Part shown: in pieces, positions 43,461-50,909 of the stretch | How positions within the stretch are numbered: position 1 is the first letter of the stretch | Layout: the number at the start of each line of letters is the position of its first letter | Source of the DNA: JAJFUG01 sp964473155 | GTDB taxonomy: Bacteria; Gemmatimonadota; Glassbacteria; GWA2-58-10 | Reading direction: 5' to 3' | NCBI GenBank assembly: GCA_964473155.1 | Contig: CAYYNT010000004.1 | Span: 61,571 to 125,570 of the forward strand | DNA length: 64,000 nt | Program-made: the position numbers and the translations under genes | The notes under the pieces: generated by a model | What the model saw: the letters and a program-made list of their open reading frames with translations, nothing else | What the model was told of the DNA's origin: nothing | The model's database searches: none

Positions 43461-44972
43461 ATGCGTTCTTCTTCCTCCCGCTGTAGCATGATAACAAGCG
43501 CTGCCGCCAGTCTGCTCTTTCTCTGTGGCGCTCTCCAGGCCAGGACGATGTACCTCTCCACCTCCGGCGATGACAGCGCCCCGGCCGCCCAGGGGGCCGA
43601 ATTCCGCACCCTGGCTGTCGCTACGGCCCGCCTCGCGGCCGGTGACACCCTTATCGTGCGCGAGGGAACGTACGAGGGCGGGGTGGTCATGACCGTGCGC
43701 GGCGCTCCAAAGGCCCCTGTCCTGCTACACGGCGAAAGCCCGGACGCAGAAATCAAAGGCAGCCCATCAGGTATAGACGCATTAAGGATTCAGGACTGCT
43801 CTTACGTGATTCTTGAGCAGATTACTTTCCGCAACGCAGGCCGCGCCGGATGCGCGGTCCGCTTCTCCGACCACGTGACCGTGAGAGGCTGCCGTTTCCT
43901 GGACAATGAAAAATGGGGCCTCATAACGAGCTTCGCCGATGATTTCCATTTCGAGAACAATGAATGCGCCGGATCAAAAGTTGAGCACGGCATTTACCAC
44001 GCCAACTCCGGCGACCGCTTTATTATACGGGGCAACAGGGTTCACGACAACGCGGGCAATGGAATCCACATGAACGGCGACCCGGAAATGGGCGGTGACG
44101 GAGTGCTGAATTACGGTGTGGTAGAGAGCAATATCATCTACGGTAACGGCCAGGCCGGAGGGGCGGGTATCAACATGACCCACGTCCACGATATCCTGGT
44201 GCGCAACAACCTGGTCTATAACAATTACGCCGCCGGGATAACGATCTACCAGGACACCGGCACTTTCGAGCAGGGGTCCAAACGGGTGGCGCTCCTGGGC
44301 AACACGGTGGTTTTCAGGACCGGTTACGGACGGGCCTGCCTGAACGTCCAGACCACCACCGAAAAAGTGCTCGCCGCGGGCAACATCTTTGTCACCGGCA
44401 ATGTCCGGGGCACTCTGCAGATGGACACGGAGCACCTGAACAGCGTGATCAGCGACTGTAACCTTCACTGGGGCTCGTCCGAAACTGAACTGGTGACCCG
44501 CGGAGAATCCCGGATCAGCCTGGGAGCCTGGCGCTCGCTCAGCGGCAATGACACGCGTTCGGCGCTGGCGGACCCGAAGTTCAGCTCCGTGGACGCGGCG
44601 GATTATGAGCTGTCCTCCGGTTCGCCCGCTATCGACCTGGGAATGCCGCTCGATTCGGTCCGGGCCGGGCTGGTCCGTCTGGGCGGCTGTGAATGGCTGA
44701 TCGCCCGGCTGGATTTTTTTCCGGATGAGGATATCCGCGGCACATGGCGGCCCGTGGGCGCCAGGCCGGATGCCGGAGCTTATGAGACTGGCCTCGGCCG
44801 GACCCAGCGCCTGGACTACAACGGCGACCGGACTGTCTCTCTCGCGGATGCCGTGGCCCTGTGCCGCATAATCTGTCTGGGCCTCGATTCTCCGCGGACC
44901 GATTTCAACGCGGATGGCCGGGCGGGCATCAGAGATGTGCTCGCCCTGTTGATCGAGCTGGCCGGGCTCTGA
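43461..44972 (+). CDS. Secreted beta-helix protein with dockerin-like C-terminus, copy 2
   Basis: A 503-aa paralogue of the preceding gene. The ATG at 43461 follows a G-run (CAGGGGG) and gives a signal peptide ending in GALQA before RTMYLSTSGDDSAPAAQGA. The same central block occurs (EHGIYHANSGDRFIIRGN, VHDNAGNGIHMNGDPE, NMTHVHDILVRNNLVYNNYAAGI), and the same end DVRGTWRPVGARPDAGAYE-like region. The tail again has two dockerin-like loops, DYNGDRTVSLAD and DFNADGRAGIRD, although the first lacks the canonical Gly (DR instead of DG), so its calcium site may be weakened. It starts 43 bp after copy 1 ends. Confidence 0.82.
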   Translation: MRSSSSRCSMITSAAASLLFLCGALQARTMYLSTSGDDSAPAAQGAEFRTLAVATARLAAGDTLIVREGTYEGGVVMTVRGAPKAPVLLHGESPDAEIKGSPSGIDALRIQDCSYVILEQITFRNAGRAGCAVRFSDHVTVRGCRFLDNEKWGLITSFADDFHFENNECAGSKVEHGIYHANSGDRFIIRGNRVHDNAGNGIHMNGDPEMGGDGVLNYGVVESNIIYGNGQAGGAGINMTHVHDILVRNNLVYNNYAAGITIYQDTGTFEQGSKRVALLGNTVVFRTGYGRACLNVQTTTEKVLAAGNIFVTGNVRGTLQMDTEHLNSVISDCNLHWGSSETELVTRGESRISLGAWRSLSGNDTRSALADPKFSSVDAADYELSSGSPAIDLGMPLDSVRAGLVRLGGCEWLIARLDFFPDEDIRGTWRPVGARPDAGAYETGLGRTQRLDYNGDRTVSLADAVALCRIICLGLDSPRTDFNADGRAGIRDVLALLIELAGL

Positions 44973-45073
44973 TTTTTCCGGGCACTCGCCTAAGATTTGA
45001 GTTGCCTTAAGCGGGTCTCAGGAGCTACTTTTCATTATCCCCGGAAAAGTCCACGCTCGATGGAGGTTGTCCG

Positions 45074-46414
45074 ATGAAACAGAGGTGTTCCGGACGTATA
45101 TCACCGGTGTTAATGTTCCTGGCGGCGCTGGCCCTCTGTCCACCGCTTTACGCCCGCACCCTGTACGTCTCACCCAGCGGCGATGACAACTCGCTGCCCC
45201 GCCACGGAGCGTTTTACAAGTCCCTGGCCGCGGCAGTCCATTACCTCGAACCGGGCGACACCCTGTACGTGAGCAACGGCAACTACACCGGCGGGGTGGT
45301 TATCGGCATCCGCGCGCGGCAGGATGCGCCCGTGGTGATACGCGGCGAAAGCCTTGACGCGGTTATCGACGGAAGTGGCCGGGAGCGCGACGCCCTGATC
45401 GTTCAGAACGCCGCCTGGGTCCGTATCGAGCGTCTTACCGCCCGCAACGCCCGCCGCGCCGGATGCACCGTGCGTTTCTCCAGCAACATCACCATCTCCG
45501 GTTGCCGCTTCGCCGACAACGAGGTCTGGGGTATTTTCACGAGCTTCGCCGATGACATCCGGTTCGAGAACAACGAGTGCCGCGGCTCCAAACGTCAACA
45601 CGGAATCTACCACAGCAATTCCGGCGACAACTTTGTCATTCGCGGCAACCGTGTCCACGACAACAGCGGCAACGGCATCCATCTGAACGGCGACCCTGAA
45701 ATACACGGCGGCGACGGCATCCTGAACCGCGGCCTGGTCGAGGGCAACGTTGTCTGGAACAACGGACGCGCGGGCGGGGCCGGGATCAACATGACCCATG
45801 TCCAGGATGTCATCGTCCGCAACAACCTGATCTATAACAACCTCGCGGCCGGGATCACGGTCTATCAGGATGCCGGATCGTTCGGCCAGGGATCGAAAAA
45901 CGTGCTTATCACCGGCAATACGGTGTTTTTCCGTAAGGATGAGGGCCGCTGCGGAGTGAATGTCCAGACTACCAGCGAAAAAGTGGCCATCGTAGGGAAT
46001 ATTTTCGTTTCCGGGGGACGGCGCGGCAACATCCAAATCAACGCCCGCAACCTGGGCAGCGTATTCAGCGACTGCAACCTGTTATGGGGCGTGGACAGCA
46101 GCCAGACAATCGAGCGCCATGACCGCCGTTTCAGCCTGGATGAGTGGGGTATCCTCACCGGCAATGACCATCACTCCGCAATCGCCTATCCGTATTTCGT
46201 GGCCCCGGGCAGCGGTGATTTCGCCATTTCGCCGCATTCACCGGCAGTCGGACTGGGAATGGCTCAGACAGATATCATTGCCACGCTGCGCCGCATGGAT
46301 GGTTTCGAGTGGGTCCTGAGCCGCCTGGAGGGGCTGCCGCCCATGGACCTGAAAGGCGCGGAACGCCCGCGCGACAAGGCCCCGGATGCCGGAGCCTTCC
46401 AGCACGGGGAATGA
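45074..46414 (+). CDS. Secreted beta-helix protein without dockerin, copy 3
   Basis: A 446-aa paralogue with GGAGG 7 nt before the ATG and a signal peptide ending in PPLYA before RTLYVSPSGDDNSLPRHGA. The helix domain keeps the diagnostic blocks QHGIYHSNSGDNFVIRGN, HDNSGNGIHLNGDPE and VIVRNNLIYNNLAAGI. It ends at KAPDAGAFQHGE, exactly where the two upstream copies continue into their dockerin-like tails. The tail was therefore lost here or gained by the other two. Only 101 bp separate it from copy 2, and a large hairpin (46419-46458) follows the stop codon. Confidence 0.82.
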   Translation: MKQRCSGRISPVLMFLAALALCPPLYARTLYVSPSGDDNSLPRHGAFYKSLAAAVHYLEPGDTLYVSNGNYTGGVVIGIRARQDAPVVIRGESLDAVIDGSGRERDALIVQNAAWVRIERLTARNARRAGCTVRFSSNITISGCRFADNEVWGIFTSFADDIRFENNECRGSKRQHGIYHSNSGDNFVIRGNRVHDNSGNGIHLNGDPEIHGGDGILNRGLVEGNVVWNNGRAGGAGINMTHVQDVIVRNNLIYNNLAAGITVYQDAGSFGQGSKNVLITGNTVFFRKDEGRCGVNVQTTSEKVAIVGNIFVSGGRRGNIQINARNLGSVFSDCNLLWGVDSSQTIERHDRRFSLDEWGILTGNDHHSAIAYPYFVAPGSGDFAISPHSPAVGLGMAQTDIIATLRRMDGFEWVLSRLEGLPPMDLKGAERPRDKAPDAGAFQHGE

Positions 46415-46418
46415 AAAA

Positions 46419-46458
46419 AGTCTTGGAATAAGTTTAACAAACAGAACTTATTCTGACT
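46419..46458. terminator. Hairpin at the end of the beta-helix genes
   Basis: A perfect 9-bp stem GAATAAGTT (46426-46434) with its complement at 46445-46453, flanked by AGTC/GACT that also pair. It starts 5 nt after the stop codon of 45074-46414. No T-run follows on the plus strand, while on the minus strand TTTTTTC follows, so it may act as a 3' end stabiliser rather than a standard terminator. Confidence 0.4.
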
Positions 46459-46507
46459 TATAAAAGAAGATTGATTTTGGCTCTGAGTTCTATTAAAATA
46501 CGAAAGC

Positions 46508-46536
46508 TTGACAAGTGGGGAGCCGAATATTATAGT
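46508..46536 (+). promoter_or_regulatory. Near-consensus sigma-70 promoter upstream of the short RNA
   Basis: A perfect TTGACA (46508-46513), a 17-nt spacer and TATAGT (46531-46536). This is the best promoter match in the window. The predicted start is near 46542-46543, only about 70 nt before an intrinsic terminator. Confidence 0.72.
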
Positions 46537-46542
46537 AATTTA

Positions 46543-46610
46543 ACTATTTCTCCGCCGGAAAGTGCATCCTGCTTTTCGGTCCCCCACGGATTACGGTCCG
46601 TGGGTTTTTT
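46543..46610 (+). ncRNA. Candidate small RNA or attenuated leader before the NYN gene
   Basis: Between the promoter and the terminator T-run lie about 68 nt that can form two adjacent hairpins. Hairpin 1 pairs CCGGAAAG (46555-46562) with CTTTTCGG (46572-46579), 8 bp with one G-U, around a 9-nt loop TGCATCCTG. Hairpin 2 is the terminator (46583-46604). No open frame of note is contained. Promoter, structure and terminator together argue for a discrete short transcript; it could act in trans or attenuate transcription into the NYN gene that starts 3 nt after the T-run. No known RNA family was recognised. The loop is complementary to CAGGATG-like sequences, which is only suggestive. Confidence 0.5.
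46583..46610 (+). terminator. Intrinsic terminator immediately before the NYN start codon
   Basis: A perfect 8-bp stem CCCACGGA (46583-46590) with TCCGTGGG (46597-46604), a 6-nt loop TTACGG, then six T (46605-46610). This is a textbook intrinsic terminator. The ATG of the NYN gene begins at 46614. Confidence 0.85.
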
Positions 46611-46613
46611 ATT

Positions 46614-47270
46614 ATGCGAATATCATTTATCATAGACGGATTTAATTTATACCACTCTATACTTTCCCTTATTAAGGATTATCCAGGGACTCAAGCCAAG
46701 TGGCTTGATCTGCGTTTGCTTTGCAAAGAGTTCCTTCCGTCTATAGATAAAACCGCGACAATATCGAAAATAACATACTGCAATGCCTATCCTTACCATC
46801 GCGTGACCCCCCAAGACCCGGACAAAGTCCTTCGACATAAAACTTATGTGGAGTGCTTAAAAGATACTGGCATCCAGATCCAGGAAGGAGAGTTTAAAAA
46901 AAGAACTATCGAACGGGAATTTCATCCCTATGGAAATAAGATCCTTCTTGAGTTGATAGATTACGAAGAAAAGGAAACTGATGTCGCAATTGGATGTTTG
47001 ACATTAGCGCATTTGATGGATGAAAATATCGATGGTGTTGCTTTGATGACCGGGGATACCGATATATTACCTGCAATAAAAATCGCAAAAAGCCTTTTCA
47101 ATCAGAAACAGATATTTGTGCTATTCCCTTACAAAAGACACAATGACAAGATTAAGAAATTCGTGGACAAATCATTTGATATACACCGCAGTCAATTCTG
47201 CAAACATCAGTTTCCCGATCCATATATAATGACAAATCGATCTGAGATACCCAAGCCAACCGGATGGTGA
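46614..47270 (+). CDS. NYN-domain (LabA/DUF88-like) predicted ribonuclease
   Basis: A 218-aa cytoplasmic protein of the PIN-like NYN superfamily. The start is fixed by the conserved first strand MRISFIIDGFNLYHS with catalytic-type Asp8 and Asn11; further acidic residues are Asp123 (ETDVAIGCL) and Asp148/Asp150 (MTGDTDILPAI), the expected metal site for RNA cleavage. Codon use and composition are markedly AT-rich compared with all neighbours, suggesting horizontal transfer. There is no Shine-Dalgarno sequence: the ATG follows a terminator T-run by 3 nt, so expression must rely on read-through or an unusual initiation. NYN proteins act in RNA processing and occur with some defence or toxin systems; no partner gene is adjacent here. 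Confidence 0.85.
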   Translation: MRISFIIDGFNLYHSILSLIKDYPGTQAKWLDLRLLCKEFLPSIDKTATISKITYCNAYPYHRVTPQDPDKVLRHKTYVECLKDTGIQIQEGEFKKRTIEREFHPYGNKILLELIDYEEKETDVAIGCLTLAHLMDENIDGVALMTGDTDILPAIKIAKSLFNQKQIFVLFPYKRHNDKIKKFVDKSFDIHRSQFCKHQFPDPYIMTNRSEIPKPTGW

Positions 47271-47451
47271 TTAGATTCCCGCTTGGTGTCTGAAGTAAAT
47301 AAAGCAGTGGAAAACAGAGCGCAAGCTTGCTTTGGAGAGGTCTTAGGTTTTAAGATTATCGAGACCGGGAGACTCGAATAAAACGGGCTTGTTAGATAAA
47401 AACACCTTCCAGTTTTTATAACAGTTAGTCACCCGAGACACGGATCCCCGC

Positions 47452-50400
47452 GTGGATAAGCCGAGGCCTCTCCATCCCGCTCTGTTTTATCCTCTTTTCT
47501 TCGTTTCCGGGGCCGCGGCCCTGGTCTACCAGAGCCTCTGGCTGAGGCTGTTCACTCTTGTCCTGGGCAACAGCCTTCACAGCGCCGCGGTCGTGCTGGC
47601 CGCGTTCATGGCCGGGCTGGCCCTGGGGGCCTGGGGGGCGGGCCGCGTTCTGCGCGGGAAGGCCGGCACCCTGCTTCTGTATGCCTGGATCGAGCTGGGG
47701 ATCGCCCTTGCCGGTCTTGGCGCGGGATGGCTGATACCGCGTATCGGTCCACTGGCCGCCTGGCTGGCCGGAGCGCTGCCACAATCGGCCCTCATCGCTC
47801 TGGCCGTGCGCTTCATCTCCTCTTTCGTGGTCCTTCTGCTCCCCACAGCCCTTATCGGCGCCGCGCTGCCTGTCCTGGTCCAGCACCTGACCACGCGCCT
47901 GGAACATGCGGGCAGGCGTATCGGGGCGCTCTACGGCTGGAATGCCGCCGGGGCGGTTGCGGGCTGCGTGCTCACCGGGTTCTGGCTGTTGCGGTTGGCC
48001 GGGACGCAATCCACTCTGCTGATCGCCGCCGGGCTGAACCTGACTGTCTTTGCCGCGGCCCTGCTCCTGCGCTTTGCTGAAGGCGCTGGCCGGGCCGCAG
48101 TCTCGACTGAGACAAAAGAGACACGGCCAGTGCTGAACGCCGAACGCCGGCTGCTGATAGAGACAGCCGCGGTGACCGGAGCGGCGGTCCTGGCCCTGGA
48201 GCCGGTCTGGGCGCGTTACCTGAGCTACATTGTCTACAACGACATGTATGTCTACTATCTCATGATAGCCGTGATACTGGCGGGTATCGGGCTGGGGAGC
48301 CTGCTCTACGGCGCTTTCCTGGAAAAGCATCTCCGTTCGCTGGCGGCACTGGGCTGGCTGGAGGCGGCCCTGGGCCTGAGCGCAGCCGCATGTTACCTGG
48401 CCGCGGGCTGGCATTACGGCCGTCCGGAGAGCGGCCTGGCGGCCCGTCATATCCAGGGCCTTTTCGAGGACCGTTTTCTGGGGTTTCTGGCCTTGCGCCT
48501 TTTCTACGCCACGCTGGTCATGTTCCTGCCCGCGCTGCTGAGCGGGATCATCTTTCCACTCACCTGCCGTCTTTACTGCCGTGATGAAAGCGCCGTGGGG
48601 GAAGACACCGGGATAATCTACGCCGCAAACACCGTGGGGGCGGTGGCAGGGGCGCTGCTTGGCGGGCTGGTGCTGATACCCCTCGCGGGTGTGCAGTCCA
48701 GCCTTTTCCTGGCCGCCGCGGCGACGTTGTACCTGGCGTTCAGGCTGCTGCTGACATCCCGGGACGGGAAAAAGAGAGGCTGGAAGCTGCGACTGGCGCT
48801 GGCGGTTCTGTCGCTTGTTTTCATCGCCGGAGCAATTTTGCCCGGCAACCAGGTGCGGCGCTTCGCCCTCAAGGAGCGCGCCCACCACGAGGTGCTGTAT
48901 TACCGCGAGGGCCTCACCGGCACCGTGTTAGTCACCCGCGACAGGCTCAACGGCCTGCGCAACCTGTTCATCAACGCCATCGCCGAGGTGCACGACTCTT
49001 TCGGCGGGATGCAGACTTTCAAGCTGATGGGCCATCTGCCGTTTCTGCTGCACCGCGGAGAGCCGCGCAACGTGCTGATGGTGACCTATGGGGCGGGGAT
49101 TGCATCCGGGGCGGTGGCCGTGCACCCGATACGCGAGCTGCACGTGGTGGAGCTGGAACCGGCCGTGGTCGAGGCCTCGCGCCAGTTCGCCGACCGGAAC
49201 ATGGGTGTGATGGACGACCCGCGGGTGAGGATACACCTCGAGGATGGACGCAATTTCCTCTACAACACGGACCAGCGCTTTGACATCATTATCTCGGACG
49301 CCACCAACCCCGGCTCGGCGGACAGTTGGCTGCTCTACACGGTGGAGTTCTACCGTCTCTGCCAGAGCCGCCTGAACACGGGCGGGGTGATGGCCCAGTG
49401 GCTGCCGCTTCACACCGGCACGCCCGAGGGCTACAAGGCGATCCTGGCCGCGTTCCAGGCGGTTTTTCCCCACACCAGCATCTGGTTCACCAAGGACTAC
49501 ACCCTGCTGATCGGGTCGCCGGAAAAGCTGGAGGTTTCCTGGCCCCGGCTTACGGCGGCGCTGGCTGAACCGGCGCTGCAAAAAGACCTCGCCCCCTGGT
49601 GCCTGGACAATCCGCTGGACCTGGCCGAGTGTTTCCTGATGGGTGAGGAGGCCGTGCGCGCGATGATCGCCGGAACGAGGCCCAACACGGATGACCGCCC
49701 GTTCTACCAGCTTACCACATCTGAACAGGCCGGTTCGGAGAGTATCCTCTCCCTTCTCGATACTCACCGCCAGCGCGAAAACGTTTTCCTGCGGCAGGTC
49801 CATCCCTCAATGGCCGATGCCCTGGCCGACAGCCTGGAGCGGCGCTTCATGGCCGAACATTTCATCCTTCTGCGCGATTATCCCTCCGCGGACAAGGTCC
49901 TGCCCGGCCGCTGCAACGTCTCGCAATATCTGGACGAGTACATGCGCGAGCCGGATTATCTGGCCGCAGCGGCTGACAGCAATCCATCCTGTTACTACAT
50001 GCAGCGGCGCTCGGCCACCGCCCTGGCCGCGCGCGGCGACTACTCACGCTCGGCCCGCATTTTCCGCCGCATGACAGCGCTCGATCCCTCAGACCCAGTC
50101 CTGTATTACAACCTGGGCAACCTCCTGCTGGAATCCGGCCAGCCGGACAGCGCGGCGGCGGCTTACACAGAGGCTGTTTCCCGGGGACGGAGGGACACGG
50201 ACATCCTGGGACGGCTGGGCAAGGCGCTTCTCAGGGCCGGCAAGGCCGGGGAGGCCCTTCCCGTGCTGGACGAGGCGGTGAGCCTGGACAGCAGCAATAC
50301 CGAGGCCATGTTCCACCTGGGTTACGCCCTCAACCGCAACGGCCGTCCGGAAGAAGCCATCAAATGCTATGAGCGGCTGATTTCCCGCTATCCGGATTAT

Positions 50401-50640
50401 CTCAACGCACTGATCAACCTGGGCTTCCTGTACCTGGGCCGCAAAATCGATAGCCGGGCCGAGGCTGTCCTGAACCATGCCACGGAGCTTGAACCCGGAA
50501 ATTTCCAGTCCTGGTACGGGCTGGGCATGGCGCGGTTGAGGCAGGGCAAGAATGCCGAGGCGGCGCAGGCCCTCCGCAAAGCCCTGGAGCTTAAGCCCGG
50601 CGACCCGGAACTGACCGGGATACTGGGCAAACTGGAATAA
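47452..50640 (+). CDS. Membrane/spermidine-synthase-like/TPR fusion protein
   Basis: A 1062-aa protein with three parts. Residues 1-460 hold about 12-14 transmembrane segments of the fused spermidine-synthase transporter-like type (ALFYPLFFVSGAAALVYQSLWLRL opening). Residues 500-740 form a spermidine-synthase-like Rossmann domain: VTYGAGIASGAVA near 543 for S-adenosyl ligand, VVELEPAVVEAS near 566, EDGRNFL near 597 and ISDATNPGSADSWLLYTVEFY near 615. Residues 880-1062 are about five TPR repeats (YYNLGNLLLESGQPDSAAAAY, FHLGYALNRNGRPEEAI, and so on). The GTG start lacks a strong ribosome-binding site. Family members are widespread, but their substrate is not settled; polyamine synthesis should not be assumed. 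Confidence 0.85.
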   Translation: MDKPRPLHPALFYPLFFVSGAAALVYQSLWLRLFTLVLGNSLHSAAVVLAAFMAGLALGAWGAGRVLRGKAGTLLLYAWIELGIALAGLGAGWLIPRIGPLAAWLAGALPQSALIALAVRFISSFVVLLLPTALIGAALPVLVQHLTTRLEHAGRRIGALYGWNAAGAVAGCVLTGFWLLRLAGTQSTLLIAAGLNLTVFAAALLLRFAEGAGRAAVSTETKETRPVLNAERRLLIETAAVTGAAVLALEPVWARYLSYIVYNDMYVYYLMIAVILAGIGLGSLLYGAFLEKHLRSLAALGWLEAALGLSAAACYLAAGWHYGRPESGLAARHIQGLFEDRFLGFLALRLFYATLVMFLPALLSGIIFPLTCRLYCRDESAVGEDTGIIYAANTVGAVAGALLGGLVLIPLAGVQSSLFLAAAATLYLAFRLLLTSRDGKKRGWKLRLALAVLSLVFIAGAILPGNQVRRFALKERAHHEVLYYREGLTGTVLVTRDRLNGLRNLFINAIAEVHDSFGGMQTFKLMGHLPFLLHRGEPRNVLMVTYGAGIASGAVAVHPIRELHVVELEPAVVEASRQFADRNMGVMDDPRVRIHLEDGRNFLYNTDQRFDIIISDATNPGSADSWLLYTVEFYRLCQSRLNTGGVMAQWLPLHTGTPEGYKAILAAFQAVFPHTSIWFTKDYTLLIGSPEKLEVSWPRLTAALAEPALQKDLAPWCLDNPLDLAECFLMGEEAVRAMIAGTRPNTDDRPFYQLTTSEQAGSESILSLLDTHRQRENVFLRQVHPSMADALADSLERRFMAEHFILLRDYPSADKVLPGRCNVSQYLDEYMREPDYLAAAADSNPSCYYMQRRSATALAARGDYSRSARIFRRMTALDPSDPVLYYNLGNLLLESGQPDSAAAAYTEAVSRGRRDTDILGRLGKALLRAGKAGEALPVLDEAVSLDSSNTEAMFHLGYALNRNGRPEEAIKCYERLISRYPDYLNALINLGFLYLGRKIDSRAEAVLNHATELEPGNFQSWYGLGMARLRQGKNAEAAQALRKALELKPGDPELTGILGKLE

Positions 50641-50739
50641 CAAGCCTTAAAACACATCAAAGTCTCTGATTCGGATTAAGTCACGATATCTGTCTCAGGT
50701 TTAAAGGTGTGTTGATTTATTGGATCAAACCCCCTCGGT

Positions 50740-50758
50740 CCCCCCTTGAGAAGGGGGG
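50740..50758. repeat. C/G hairpin in intergenic repeat
   Basis: A perfect 8-bp stem CCCCCCTT with AAGGGGGG around a 3-base loop. It is preceded by a C-rich stretch and lies 75 bp before the second copy of the dispersed repeat (50833-50880). A similar C-rich hairpin element precedes copy 1 of that repeat at 6.5 kb, so both may belong to one composite element. Confidence 0.5.
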
Positions 50759-50832
50759 AGGAACGGCCGTCCCTTCAGGCTATCTGCAACTGCCTGTCAG
50801 TATGGGTTTTAAGATCCCTCTTAATAAAAGGG

Positions 50833-50880
50833 GAAACAGGGAGTTGTGTTTTTAAAGCATTTTTCAACACGCTTTTAAAC
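50833..50880 (+). repeat. Dispersed repeat, copy 2
   Basis: Matches 7003-7050 in the same orientation (ACAGGGAGTTGTGT, TTTAAA, ATTTTTCAAC, CGCTT). It ends 30 bp before the start codon of the six-hairpin glycosidase gene, so it could be part of that gene's leader. The remainder of the 269-bp gap from 50641 holds only the hairpin listed above. Confidence 0.6.
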
Positions 50881-50909
50881 GTCGTGAAAACCTCAGGGGA
50901 ACCGATAAG

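Noticed and set aside
41912..46414. CRISPR or tandem-repeat array suggested by recurring identical blocks
   Set aside because: The recurring blocks are protein-coding matches between three paralogous genes, not short DNA repeats with spacers.
47452..50640. Calling the fusion protein a spermidine synthase with a polyamine role
   Set aside because: Domain similarity alone does not show this activity in the membrane-fused group, and no polyamine gene is adjacent.
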